DNA of 64,000 nucleotides. Source: Paenibacillus mendelii (GTDB lineage: Bacteria; Bacillota; Bacilli; Paenibacillales; Paenibacillaceae). The translations under genes and the position numbers were made by a program. Below the pieces are notes generated by a model, which saw nothing but the letters and a program-made list of their open reading frames with translations, was not told where the DNA came from and ran no database searches. The stretch is from assembly GCF_024498075.1 (NCBI RefSeq), contig NZ_JANHOF010000003.1:496001-560000 (forward strand). The letters are read 5' to 3'. Of the stretch, positions 43,554-51,967 are shown piece by piece; position 1 is the first letter of the stretch; each line of letters starts with the position of its first letter.

Positions 43554-44015
43554 ATGAAGGCTGAATACATTAATCCATTCCTGGAATCCGCTAAAATTGT
43601 CATCGAACAGGTTGTTCAGATTCGGCCGTCCACAGGGCAGTTAGGCCTTAAGGATGTAAAGTTCGTTGAGAATTATATTTGGATTCAAATTGGCCTCAAT
43701 GGCCAGATGAACGGAGATATCGTATTCGGTCTCAGTGAAGAGGTAGCCATAAAGATGATATCGGCAATGATGGGCGGTTTTGTAATCTCTGAAATCGATG
43801 AGATGGGCAAGAGCGCGATATCGGAGCTGGGTAACATGATTAGCGGCAATGCGAGTACGATCTTATACAATCAGGGTGTTCGAGTTGATATCACTCCACC
43901 TAAAGTTCTTCATTCGGCACAGACGGCCGGCTTTGAAGCGAAGAGAGCACTCACCATTCCGTTAATAATGGATGGAATTGGTGAATTGGATATTCAAGTT
44001 CTAGTAGCATCGTAA
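43554..44015 (+). CDS. cheX: CheX-like chemotaxis phosphatase
   Basis: A 153-residue protein of the CheC/CheX/FliY family. The catalytic ExxN motif sits in SELGNMISGNAS (about residues 90-101), where Glu and Asn act on phospho-Asp of CheY. There is one such motif, as in CheX, with no FliY-type second copy. It dephosphorylates CheY~P to adapt flagellar responses. No other chemotaxis gene is present in the window. AAGGGG lies 12 bases before ATG 43554. A terminator follows. Confidence 0.85.
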   Translation: MKAEYINPFLESAKIVIEQVVQIRPSTGQLGLKDVKFVENYIWIQIGLNGQMNGDIVFGLSEEVAIKMISAMMGGFVISEIDEMGKSAISELGNMISGNASTILYNQGVRVDITPPKVLHSAQTAGFEAKRALTIPLIMDGIGELDIQVLVAS

Positions 44016-44024
44016 CATCAATCA

Positions 44025-44047
44025 GGCTCCCGATGGGAGCTTTTTTT
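44025..44047 (+). terminator. Terminator of cheX
   Basis: GGCTCCCGATGGGAGC hairpin followed by seven T. Confidence 0.85.
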
Positions 44048-44147
44048 CATTTTTGAGCACCTCTGAAGGGGGCTGCAAGCCTTGCTCGTCCTAGAGCTGC
44101 CGGATCTTTGCCTAATGACGCAGGTTGAAGTAAACTGATAGCAGGTG

Positions 44148-44927
44148 ATGCAGGTGCTGCAAGGGAAAATAATATTCATTACCGGTGCCGCAAGCGGGAT
44201 CGGGGCGGAGACGGCAAGGCAGTTATCCGTTCGAGGCGCGATTCCCATTATAACGGGCCGCAATGAAAAAAAACTGAAAGATACAGCCGCTTCCTTAAGG
44301 GGGGCATATGGCTGTTATAAGATGGATGTGCGGGACCAAGATGAGGTGTCGGAAGTAATCGGACGCGCGGCCAGCGACTTTGGACGGATTGACGTCCTTC
44401 TCAATAACGCGGGCTATGGTCTGTTTGAATCATTCGAGGAAGCGCCGCTGTCGCATTTCTCCGAAATGATGGACACGAATTATATGGGCATTGTCCGATG
44501 TACGAAGACCATTCTTCCCATTATGCGCAACCAGGGCGGCGGGCATATTGTCAATGTAGCTTCGATGGCAGGCAAGCTGAGCACGGCCAAATCATCGGGG
44601 TATGCAGCGACGAAGCATGCGGTGCTTGGTCTGACCAACGCGCTGCGAATTGAATTGAAGCCGCTTGGGATCGCCGTATCGGCAGTTAATCCGGGGCCGA
44701 TCGATACACCTTTTCTGCTTGCGGCAGATCCGGAGGGAACCTACGCCAACAACGTTCGGGGCTATATGCTGAAGCCGGATAAGGTGGCAGAAGCAATCGT
44801 CCGCGTTATTGAACGCCGCACGCCGGAGGTTGATCTTCCATGGTCGGCCGGAATCGGTATTAGGCTGTATGGCATGGCGCCCCGGTTCGCCGACAAAGTG
44901 GCCGGGCGTTTCCTGAATCGCAAGTAA
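44148..44927 (+). CDS. Short-chain dehydrogenase/reductase
   Basis: A 259-residue classical SDR. NAD(P)-binding TGAASGIG (about 13-20), NNAG near 86, SMAGKLS with the catalytic Ser, and YAATKHAVLGL with Tyr and Lys. It reduces or oxidises an unknown alcohol/ketone. The start could be GTG 44145 or ATG 44148; no strong ribosome binding site is visible. It precedes the DEAD-box helicase gene by 35 bases. Confidence 0.85.
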   Translation: MQVLQGKIIFITGAASGIGAETARQLSVRGAIPIITGRNEKKLKDTAASLRGAYGCYKMDVRDQDEVSEVIGRAASDFGRIDVLLNNAGYGLFESFEEAPLSHFSEMMDTNYMGIVRCTKTILPIMRNQGGGHIVNVASMAGKLSTAKSSGYAATKHAVLGLTNALRIELKPLGIAVSAVNPGPIDTPFLLAADPEGTYANNVRGYMLKPDKVAEAIVRVIERRTPEVDLPWSAGIGIRLYGMAPRFADKVAGRFLNRK

Positions 44928-44962
44928 ACCAAGGAATTATAACCATTAAGGAGCTTTACACA

Positions 44963-46450
44963 ATGAATGAAATATGGGAGTCCTATGGCTTAAGTCCCGA
45001 ACTGGTGAATAAGCTCCAAGCAAGTGAAATCGAGCAGCCCACGCCTGTTCAGGCAGCCGCAATACCAGCGTTGATTAGTGGTAATGACGTATCGGCAAGA
45101 TCGCAAACAGGAACAGGTAAAACGCTGGCTTATCTGCTGCCGGCACTACAGCGTGTGGATACGGCAAGTTCAAGTCTCCAGGTCATGATACTCGCTCCGA
45201 CGCAGGAGCTGGCTATGCAAATTGTGCGGGTCGCGGAGTCATATGGTGAACCGATCGGCGTCCGCGTTCAGCAGCTGATCGGCGGTGCGTCGGTACATCG
45301 CCAGATGGAGAAGCTGAAGCAGCATCCGCATTTGATCGTCGGTACGCCGGGACGGATTCATGAGATAGTCGCTTCCGGTAAATTGAAATTGCATCATATT
45401 CGTCTTCTGGTCATCGATGAAGCCGACCAGGTCTTTAGTCTTGGTTCCACTAAAGAAGTGGAGACGCTGTTAAAGGGCATGGTTCGCGACCGGCAAATCG
45501 CGTTCTTCTCCGCAACCCGCCCGAAGCCGATGGAGGAAGTGGAGCTTCGTTGGATGCGGGATCCGCAAGTGATTGAAGTTACTTCGGATCAGAACATAGC
45601 CAGCCGAGTCGAGCATTATTATTTGGTGTGCGACAAGCGGGACAAAGTAGATACGGCTAGACGCCTTATCCGCCTATTGGAACCCGCCGCTGCGCTTCTG
45701 TTCATCAACGAGACGGATGAAATCGCCAATTATGAGGCCAAATTCGGCTACGAGGGCTTCGTCGTGGAGACGTTATACGGCGACGCAGATAAACAGAGAC
45801 GGGCAGCCACGCTGACCCGATTCCGCGAAGGACGCTGCCAGCTGTTATTAGCGACAGACATCGCAGCGCGCGGTCTGGATATTGCCGATTTGCCGCTGGT
45901 GGTTCATCTTGATCCGGCATTGGATGCTGATCATTATGTGCATCGATCCGGCCGTACCGGACGAATGGGCAAGCCAGGAACGGTCGTATCCATCGTAACG
46001 CCGCAGCAGCTGTTCATTATGGACAAGTTCAGCAAACAGCTTGGGATTGACCTGCAAGAGAAGGAGATGTACCGCGGCCGGCTGTGGAATCCCGAGGAGC
46101 TTCAAGCATCCCGGCTCCACCCTAGAAACGGGAGCCGCCATAATTCTTCACCGGGAACCACGAACAATTGGGGAGCAGGTGCAGCAGTCCAAGCGGATGG
46201 CGATGCTCCGTCTAGCGGAGAAGGTGCGCCAAGAAGCGGCAATCCGATGGGAATTTCTTCGCGAAATAAAGCTGCTGGCAAGAGCCGTTCAACCGGCGGT
46301 GCATCCAAGCCGGTGAAAGCGAAAGCCGCCTCGAAGCCGAATGCGCCGGTGAAATCAGCCCGTCAGCTGAAGCGCGAGAAGAAGGACAAGGGAGCTCCGA
46401 AATGGCTGAAAGCCAAACGCGAGGGACAAGGTGATAATCAGGAATCTTAA
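44963..46450 (+). CDS. DEAD-box RNA helicase
   Basis: A 495-residue RNA helicase. Motif Q near 25-30 (QPTPVQ), Walker A ARSQTGTGKT (45-54), Ia APTQELAMQ, GG IGGASVHRQ, TPGR, DEAD near 152 (VIDEADQVF), SAT (FFSATRP), motif V LLATDIAARGLDI and VI HRSGRTGRMG. Residues 375-495 are a low-complexity, basic Ser/Gly/Asn/Lys tail typical of RNA-binding extensions in Bacillus-group helicases. It probably remodels RNA or ribosome assembly, often in cold. AAGGAG lies upstream of ATG 44963. Confidence 0.9.
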   Translation: MNEIWESYGLSPELVNKLQASEIEQPTPVQAAAIPALISGNDVSARSQTGTGKTLAYLLPALQRVDTASSSLQVMILAPTQELAMQIVRVAESYGEPIGVRVQQLIGGASVHRQMEKLKQHPHLIVGTPGRIHEIVASGKLKLHHIRLLVIDEADQVFSLGSTKEVETLLKGMVRDRQIAFFSATRPKPMEEVELRWMRDPQVIEVTSDQNIASRVEHYYLVCDKRDKVDTARRLIRLLEPAAALLFINETDEIANYEAKFGYEGFVVETLYGDADKQRRAATLTRFREGRCQLLLATDIAARGLDIADLPLVVHLDPALDADHYVHRSGRTGRMGKPGTVVSIVTPQQLFIMDKFSKQLGIDLQEKEMYRGRLWNPEELQASRLHPRNGSRHNSSPGTTNNWGAGAAVQADGDAPSSGEGAPRSGNPMGISSRNKAAGKSRSTGGASKPVKAKAASKPNAPVKSARQLKREKKDKGAPKWLKAKREGQGDNQES

Positions 46451-46527
46451 GCGGTTCCGGCTGGCTGGAGATTCGCGAAAGGCCTTTAGAAGACAGGAAT
46501 CTATATGCTATGAATGGACACGCCGTT

Positions 46528-46558
46528 AAGGGCAGCGAATACGCTGTCCTTTTTTCTT
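46528..46558 (+). terminator. Terminator after the helicase gene
   Basis: AAGGGCAGCG...CGCTGTCCTT stem followed by TTTTC. Confidence 0.75.
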
Positions 46559-46661
46559 TTTTATGAGCCACCCCCCGAAACCGGCGATAGGCTGCCGAAC
46601 GTTATGGGCGAAAGCAAAATAAGCGGCATGGACCGCTATCGTAGAGGAGAGTGGCAGCACC

Positions 46662-47882
46662 ATGAGTAAGGCATTCATGAAAAAAGCGGCGATTACATCG
46701 ATGGCGTTACTGACGCTGGCAAGTGGGGCTTCAAGCGCGTTTGCAGACGGAAAAGGCAAAGGGCATGACAATGATTCGAAACATGAGGATAAGAAACAAT
46801 CCGAAAAGAAGCAGAATGGCAAGAAAGATGTGGACATTCATCTGCATTTCAAAGACGAGAAAGAGCTGAAATGGGCCCTAGAGCATATTATCCGCCTCGC
46901 TTCCAAAGGCGTGTTTAACGGGTACGATGATGGTACCTTCAAACCGCAGCAGAAAATTACACGAATCGAGACTATTGTGGCGGCCGTTCGTTTGATGGGC
47001 TTCAAAGAGCAAGCGGAGTCGACGGAGGAAATGGGAACCAAGCTAAACTTCAAAGATGCTGATCAGCTGAAGCGTAAATACCCATGGGCTGTAGGCTATG
47101 TTGCAGTCGCACTGGAGAAGGATCTGTTTGCAGAGACCGATTCTTTAGTTCAAGCGGACAAGCCGGCAACACGTCTGTTTGCGGCAACGCTGCTGGTCAA
47201 AGCACTTGGTCTGGAAGAGGAAGCAAAAGCAAAAAACAACACGAAGCTGAATTTCAAAGACACGGATAAAATTCCAGCTGGCGCTGTCGGTTACGTTGCG
47301 GTTGCGCTTGAGAAAGGCATTATTACCGGCTACAGTGACAAGACATTCCGTCCGAACCAGCCTGTTACACGCGCTGAATTGGCTGCGATTCTGGACCGTA
47401 CGGATGAGCAAATGCCGGACCATGACGCCCAGGCGATTACAGGCAAGCTGAAAGCAGCTCCTGCCAATGGCTCGATCGTAATCGTCAAATCGGATAATAC
47501 CGAGGTATCGGTAGCGCTTGATCCGAACGTCTTTATTTTCCGCAACAATGTGAAGGCTCCGGTATCTGCGCTTGCTGCTGGCGATGAGCTGCTTGTCCGC
47601 ACGTACCAAAATAAAGTCGTGTTTATCGAAGTGACCAAAACGGCTGAACAGCAGCCGCAGCTCACGACGGAAACCGGCAAGTTTAACTCTTTCACCTTGA
47701 ATGCCCAAGGTAAGATTGCAACAGTCTCCATTACGAAAGAAGTAAGCGGCGGCTCGCAAGCAATGGTGCTTAATGTTTCCCCGGATGTGGTTATTATCGG
47801 CAGCGTAGCGCTTCTGAACCCAGGTCAGGCGGTCGAACTGAAGCTCCTGAACAATCTCGTTCAGTCCATTGAAGTGAAATAA
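46662..47882 (+). CDS. S-layer-homology (SLH) domain protein
   Basis: A 406-residue secreted protein. The signal peptide (about 1-28, ending SSAFA) is followed by a charged linker (28-55) and three SLH repeats. Key pieces are FNGYDDGTFKPQQKITRIE, AVGYVAVALEKDLFAE and AVGYVAVALEKGIITG, then YSDKTFRPNQPVTRAEL. SLH domains bind pyruvylated cell-wall polysaccharide. About 255-406 is beta-rich (LDPNVFIFRNNVKAP) with no assigned family. The hairpin upstream belongs to the helicase gene; GAGGAGAG precedes the ATG. Confidence 0.88.
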   Translation: MSKAFMKKAAITSMALLTLASGASSAFADGKGKGHDNDSKHEDKKQSEKKQNGKKDVDIHLHFKDEKELKWALEHIIRLASKGVFNGYDDGTFKPQQKITRIETIVAAVRLMGFKEQAESTEEMGTKLNFKDADQLKRKYPWAVGYVAVALEKDLFAETDSLVQADKPATRLFAATLLVKALGLEEEAKAKNNTKLNFKDTDKIPAGAVGYVAVALEKGIITGYSDKTFRPNQPVTRAELAAILDRTDEQMPDHDAQAITGKLKAAPANGSIVIVKSDNTEVSVALDPNVFIFRNNVKAPVSALAAGDELLVRTYQNKVVFIEVTKTAEQQPQLTTETGKFNSFTLNAQGKIATVSITKEVSGGSQAMVLNVSPDVVIIGSVALLNPGQAVELKLLNNLVQSIEVK

Positions 47883-47898
47883 TAATCTTCTTTATATG

Positions 47899-47939
47899 AA
47901 GGGTTCCTTCTGTCCTTGGGGCGGAGGAGCCCTTTTTTT
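47899..47939 (+). terminator. Terminator of the SLH gene
   Basis: Imperfect AAGGGTTCCTT/GGAGGAGCCCTT stem (G-U pairs) followed by a T-run. Confidence 0.6.
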
Positions 47940-47991
47940 CATTCTGCGACCCTCCTCATCTAGTTGGTAAGGAAGGGATCCTAGGCGCGGT

Positions 47992-48020
47992 TTTCGTTTC
48001 TGCCCACTTTTTCGTATAAT
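47992..48020 (+). promoter_or_regulatory. Promoter of ecsAB
   Basis: TTTCGT (47992-47997), 17 bases, TATAAT (48015-48020). The in-frame ATG at 48019 overlaps the -10 element, which argues for the start at 48043. Confidence 0.65.
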
Positions 48021-48042
48021 GGAACTAGATGAGGTGAGAGTC

Positions 48043-48801
48043 ATGAAACCGGTTCTAGAGGTTCAAAATTTAACGGGTGGCTACAGCCCCCGCAGACCTG
48101 TGCTGCATGGCTTGTCGTTCGAGGTTGAGCCCGGCGAGATGGTTGGGTTGATCGGCTTGAACGGCGCAGGCAAAAGCACGGCCATTAAGCATATACTGGG
48201 GCTGATGCAGCCGCATGAAGGAGAGGTCCGCGTTCAAGGTCAAACCTTAGACCAAGATCCCGGGCAGTACCGAAGCGCCATTACTTATGTACCCGAGACC
48301 CCTCTGTTATTCGACGAGCTTACGGTCGAGGAACACCTTCGTTTAACAGGCATGGCATACGATGTGGAGGAATCCAGATATTCGGACCGGACGACGGGCC
48401 TGTTGGACGATTTCTACATGACGCCCAAGCGCCGTGCGTTTGCGGCGCATCTATCCAAAGGGATGCGGCAGAAGGTCATGATCATGAACGCGCTTCTCGC
48501 ACGTCCGCCGCTGTATATTATCGATGAGCCGTTTCTGGGACTGGATCCGCTTGGGATCCGTTCGTTATTGGACAAACTTGTCGAGGTGAAGCAAGAAGGC
48601 GCAGCGATCTTCATGAGCTCACATATTCTGTCTACGGTCGAAACGTATTGCGACCGGTTTATCGTGCTGCACCATGGGAAGATCATAGCCCAAGGGACGC
48701 TGCAGGATATCCGCTCGGCAGCCGGTATGCAGAGGGAGCAAGGCACGTTGGAGGAAGCGTTCTACCGGCTTACGACGGATGGAGGATCGCATGGGGGTTG
48801 A
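48043..48801 (+). CDS. ecsA: ABC transporter ATPase EcsA
   Basis: A 252-residue ABC ATPase. Walker A GLNGAGKST, Q-loop YVPETPLLFDELTVEEHLRL, signature LSKGMRQKVMIMNAL (as in EcsA/YhaQ-type ATPases), Walker B LYIIDEPFLGLDPLGI, H-loop SSHIL. With the next gene it forms the EcsAB pair, which in B. subtilis affects protein secretion, competence, and RasP-dependent proteolysis. ATG 48043 has GAGGTGAGAG upstream. Its 3' end overlaps the permease gene by 11 bases. Confidence 0.85.
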   Translation: MKPVLEVQNLTGGYSPRRPVLHGLSFEVEPGEMVGLIGLNGAGKSTAIKHILGLMQPHEGEVRVQGQTLDQDPGQYRSAITYVPETPLLFDELTVEEHLRLTGMAYDVEESRYSDRTTGLLDDFYMTPKRRAFAAHLSKGMRQKVMIMNALLARPPLYIIDEPFLGLDPLGIRSLLDKLVEVKQEGAAIFMSSHILSTVETYCDRFIVLHHGKIIAQGTLQDIRSAAGMQREQGTLEEAFYRLTTDGGSHGG

Positions 48802-50026
48802 GGCGATTTGGAGTGCGAGAGCTAAGGCCTTCTGGCGGGAATCGACGCCGTATTTGCGCTATATGGCACAAAGCGGGGTACCGCTCGTAGCGGCTATGCT
48901 GTTCTTTGCCGGGGCGGGGTATTATACCTCGTTTATTCATCGCGTGCCGCCTGATTTTCCCTACATGCTGGTGGGCACACTTGTCCTTCTTCCTTTTATC
49001 TGCTGGAGCCCGATGAGAACTTGGCTCGGCGAAGCGGACATCGTCTTCCTGATGCCTCGCGAGAATGAGATGGGACGGTATTTCAAGCGGTCATTCCGCT
49101 ATAATCTCATTCCGGGCTCCATACTCGCGGCAGTCGTTTTCTTGGTCTATTCGCTGTTATATGTACAAGGGCCAAGTCATCTGCCTTGGTATCTAATGCT
49201 TGTCATCGTGATTCTGCTTAAGGTGTTGAATGCTGCGGGCGCATGGCGGGAGAGACGCCTCGCATGGACATATTCACGCCGCGGTGTCCGCCTGCTGCGC
49301 TGGGCGGTCACGACGGTAGGCTTAGCGGCTTGGCTGCAGACTGCGCCTTGGAAAGCCGCAGCGTTAACCGCTGCGGCTGCGGTTCTAATGACTCTGCTGT
49401 ATAGACGATTAGACAGCTATAGAGTTCCATGGCTGGCGCTGATCCGTGAAGAAGCGAGGACGAAGCGGCGATACAGTGTTTTCTTCAGCGCCTTTACAGA
49501 TGTGCCGTCAGATTCGGCACAGGTTTCAGCGCGTTGGTATCTGGTTTGGATGATACGATGGCTGGCATATCGCAGAGATCATGCATTCGTGTATCTATAT
49601 GCACATACGCTGCTGCGAACAGAACTCGGCGGCATCGTCATACGGCTAAGCGCTCTCGGCATATTCTCCGGTTGGCTCGCTGCGTATTCAGGGCTCTGGT
49701 CAGGCTGGGGAGCGGCAGGCGTCTTCCTGCTGTTCATCTGGCTAACGGGTCTGCAGCTGGGTTCACTTACGCAATCACACCGGCACTCCGTCTGGAGGCA
49801 TGTGTACCCGTTGCCGGAGCAATCGCGCCTGCAGGCCGTTCTGCGGGTCGACCGTACCGCTTCTCTCGTATGCGCTGCTGTATTATGGCTCCCGCTTCTG
49901 CTGCTGCTTCCGCAGCAAGGATATTTCCCCGCTGCGGGAGCAGCAGCCGTCTTGGGTGCGATCTATATCGTGCTGATAAGACCAAAGGGGTTAAAGCGTA
50001 AATTTACGGCTGATATCGATGATTGA
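48791..50026 (+). CDS. ecsB: ABC transporter permease EcsB
   Basis: A 411-residue permease with about 8-10 membrane helices and Trp/Arg-rich loops. FWRESTPYLRYMAQSGVPL at the N-terminus and EADIVFLMPRENEMGRYFK match the EcsB pattern. ATG 48791 with GGAGGA 4 bases upstream is preferred over ATG 48779, because the former carries the ribosome binding site. It lies inside the ecsA reading frame, so the pair is coupled. A bidirectional terminator follows. Confidence 0.85.
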   Translation: MGVEAIWSARAKAFWRESTPYLRYMAQSGVPLVAAMLFFAGAGYYTSFIHRVPPDFPYMLVGTLVLLPFICWSPMRTWLGEADIVFLMPRENEMGRYFKRSFRYNLIPGSILAAVVFLVYSLLYVQGPSHLPWYLMLVIVILLKVLNAAGAWRERRLAWTYSRRGVRLLRWAVTTVGLAAWLQTAPWKAAALTAAAAVLMTLLYRRLDSYRVPWLALIREEARTKRRYSVFFSAFTDVPSDSAQVSARWYLVWMIRWLAYRRDHAFVYLYAHTLLRTELGGIVIRLSALGIFSGWLAAYSGLWSGWGAAGVFLLFIWLTGLQLGSLTQSHRHSVWRHVYPLPEQSRLQAVLRVDRTASLVCAAVLWLPLLLLLPQQGYFPAAGAAAVLGAIYIVLIRPKGLKRKFTADIDD

Positions 50027-50043
50027 TGAATGATGATTGAGAC

Positions 50044-50098
50044 AATAACGCCCGTTCCCATTACGAGCCTAGTCGTTCGTAACGGAGCGGGCGTTATT
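50044..50098. terminator. Bidirectional terminator between ecsB and the HAAS gene
   Basis: A perfect 15-bp arm AATAACGCCCGTTCC at 50044-50058 pairs with 50084-50098, with a 25-base loop. Confidence 0.7.
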
Positions 50099-50109
50099 GC
50101 ATTATCCGT

Positions 50110-50970
50110 TCAAGCTGTCTGCAACCGATGCTGTAATCGGTTTGAGGCGAGGTAGAGGATGTAACCAAATACGTTGAATAGCAGGAAGGTGATCACCCAG
50201 ACCGGATTTCCTTTTCTATTGTGATAGGCGTTCAAGCTTCCCCAGATCGCGAACAGAAGCCAATAACCAAACAGCAATGAAATCCCGCTCATGAAGGCTG
50301 CATCAGATAAGAGGGTAGAGGAAAGCTCAATTGCGACTGACTTATTCGTACCTGGGATCTTCACAGAGGTGCCGCTAGAAGGGTGATAAACAAACCAACG
50401 TTCCTTGAATGCGAAGCCGTTGTTCTTCATCGTATCCTCCCTATAAGAGGCTGGATACACATAATCGATTTGACTGACGGCTTGTCCATTGTCAATCACG
50501 GCAAGATTCACTGCTTGAATATCCCATTTGCGATTGACCTTCTTGGCAACAGCTGCTTCCATCTCAGGTGTGATAGGATGCTCCTTTGTACCCATGTGGG
50601 TGCTCACTTCAGCAAAGACGGTTTTGACGGATTGATAGTGGAAGATTTCATTCCACAAGGGAACGAATGCGGTCAGGAAGGAACCGAGTACAAGCAGAAT
50701 GATCGAAGCAACCAGCATATTCTTGGAAAATACCCGTCTTAGTTTGTTTAATCGGGCCAATTCCTGTTCGATATGAGCAGGCTCTCCAAACCGCTCCAAG
50801 GCTGTACGAACGGCCTCTTCCTCCGGTAATCCTTCATCCAATAATTCCATCACGCTGGCCCGTAAGTGAATCAGCATCTCCTCCCGAAAGTCGTTAACTT
50901 CCTCCGCAGTACCCTTCATTCTGATGCAGATGCCATTCGCGTAACGGACCAGATCATTCTCGGCATTCAT
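50110..50970 (-). CDS. HAAS/permease-prefix membrane protein
   Basis: A 286-residue membrane protein. The N-terminal 75 residues (FREEMLIHLRASVMELLDEG; ERFGEPAHIEQEL) fit the permease-prefix/HAAS domain. One helix lies near 90-110, a long extracytoplasmic part near 112-220, and two helices close the protein. Such proteins often pair with PadR regulators. ATG 50970 has no good ribosome binding site; AAGGAGG sits near 51000 and would fit a start around an ATT codon. It starts 17 bases after the PadR stop, so it is cotranscribed. Confidence 0.75.
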   Translation of the reverse strand: MNAENDLVRYANGICIRMKGTAEEVNDFREEMLIHLRASVMELLDEGLPEEEAVRTALERFGEPAHIEQELARLNKLRRVFSKNMLVASIILLVLGSFLTAFVPLWNEIFHYQSVKTVFAEVSTHMGTKEHPITPEMEAAVAKKVNRKWDIQAVNLAVIDNGQAVSQIDYVYPASYREDTMKNNGFAFKERWFVYHPSSGTSVKIPGTNKSVAIELSSTLLSDAAFMSGISLLFGYWLLFAIWGSLNAYHNRKGNPVWVITFLLFNVFGYILYLASNRLQHRLQTA

Positions 50971-50987
50971 GCTCAATACTGACGTAA

Positions 50988-51323
50988 TTAAACACTCTCC
51001 TCCTTCAAAAAGGCATCTAATACGGTGCGGACGTTCATCCACTCCTGCTTCTTGGCTGCAAGCTCAAGTCGGCCTTGGTCAGTTAGCTCATAGTACTTGC
51101 GTTTTCCTCCACCGGATTCTTGACTGCTCCAATAGGAGGCCACCCAACCCTTCTGCTCCAGTCTTTTCAAGGATAAATACAAAGTCGCTTCCTTCAGCTC
51201 GAAGCTTCCGGCTGTACGTTCTCTCGCAGATTTGGCCATCTCGTAGCCATAGGAGGGACCCTTCTCAAGCAGATGGAGTAAGATGGGATCGATATAGCCC
51301 TTTAACTTTTCTTTGTCAAACAT
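50988..51323 (-). CDS. PadR-family transcriptional regulator
   Basis: A 111-residue winged-helix regulator of the short PadR type (DPILLHLLEKGPSYGYEMAK; ATLYLSLKRLEQKGWV; GGGKRKYYELTDQG). ATG 51323 has GGAG 9 bases upstream; a longer frame to 51338 is less likely. Paired with the HAAS gene. The promoter at 51362-51389 is overlapped by a palindrome, which suggests autoregulation. Confidence 0.9.
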   Translation of the reverse strand: MFDKEKLKGYIDPILLHLLEKGPSYGYEMAKSARERTAGSFELKEATLYLSLKRLEQKGWVASYWSSQESGGGKRKYYELTDQGRLELAAKKQEWMNVRTVLDAFLKEESV

Positions 51324-51361
51324 AGGTATCAACTCCAATTAACGGGCTTAAACAAGTACAT

Positions 51362-51391
51362 TGTATAACGAGGTAAACTACTTTGTAAAGT
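51362..51391 (-). promoter_or_regulatory. PadR promoter with overlapping palindrome
   Basis: On the minus strand: TTTACA (51389-51384), a 16-bp spacer, TATACA (51367-51362). The 12-bp palindrome ACTTTGTAAAGT (51380-51391) covers the -35. GAGGTA flanks it on both sides in direct orientation. Confidence 0.6.
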
Positions 51392-51401
51392 GAGGTAGTT
51401 A

Positions 51402-51450
51402 AAAAAGCTATCCTTCAGAGCAAACGGTCTGCTCAAAAGAATAGCTTTTA
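51402..51450. terminator. Hairpin between padR and hxlR
   Basis: AAAAAGCTAT and ATAGCTTTTA pair across 51402-51450, with an inner AGAGCA/TGCTC stem. It lies past the HxlR stop and probably terminates that minus-strand gene. Confidence 0.6.
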
Positions 51451-51497
51451 TGGGTTATGGCTGCGCTCGCGTTAAATCGTGAATCGAGCTATCAAGC

Positions 51498-51824
51498 TTA
51501 TTTGGGGTCTTCGTCGAGCTCGATCCATGCCGATGACCATTTCTCCATTTCGCGTACGACGGGTTCCAGTGCAAGACCTTTATCCGTTAATGAGTATTCT
51601 ATTCGGACTGGCATTTCTGGATACACCTCGCGGTGCACAATCCCTTCATGCTCCAATTCCTTTAATCGCTCCGACAAGAGTCTTCCGCTTATTGGAAGTG
51701 CAGATTCAATCGTGCAGAAGCGCTGGGGACCGCTAAGCAGCTGATAAATGATTAATATGGCCCAGCGTTTGCTAAGAACCTGCATGCCTTTTTCGACCCT
51801 TGGACATAATGAAAACTGTTCCAT
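51498..51824 (-). CDS. HxlR-family transcriptional regulator
   Basis: A 108-residue winged-helix protein (VLSKRWAILIIYQLLSGPQR; ISGRLLSERLKELEHEGIV; EYSLTDKGLALEPVVREM). ATG 51824 has GAGGTG 9 bases upstream. It is divergent from the dioxygenase-like gene at 51968, and the 143-bp gap has AT-rich promoter sequence. HxlR proteins sense redox or aldehydes; it probably controls the dioxygenase/DoxX genes. Confidence 0.9.
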   Translation of the reverse strand: MEQFSLCPRVEKGMQVLSKRWAILIIYQLLSGPQRFCTIESALPISGRLLSERLKELEHEGIVHREVYPEMPVRIEYSLTDKGLALEPVVREMEKWSSAWIELDEDPK

Positions 51825-51967
51825 CTCCCTAATCACCTCGCTAACTCCCAGTATAGCTCAAACCTCAATGACTTACAAAGAGAAGACAACATACTTGACG
51901 TATTTTAATTATTAATATATATTAGGTTACGAAAAGTAATTAAATTATAAAAAAGGTGGTCGAACTG

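Noticed and set aside
48019..48042. Upstream ATG of ecsA
   Set aside because: It overlaps the TATAAT -10 element; the ATG at 48043 has the ribosome binding site.
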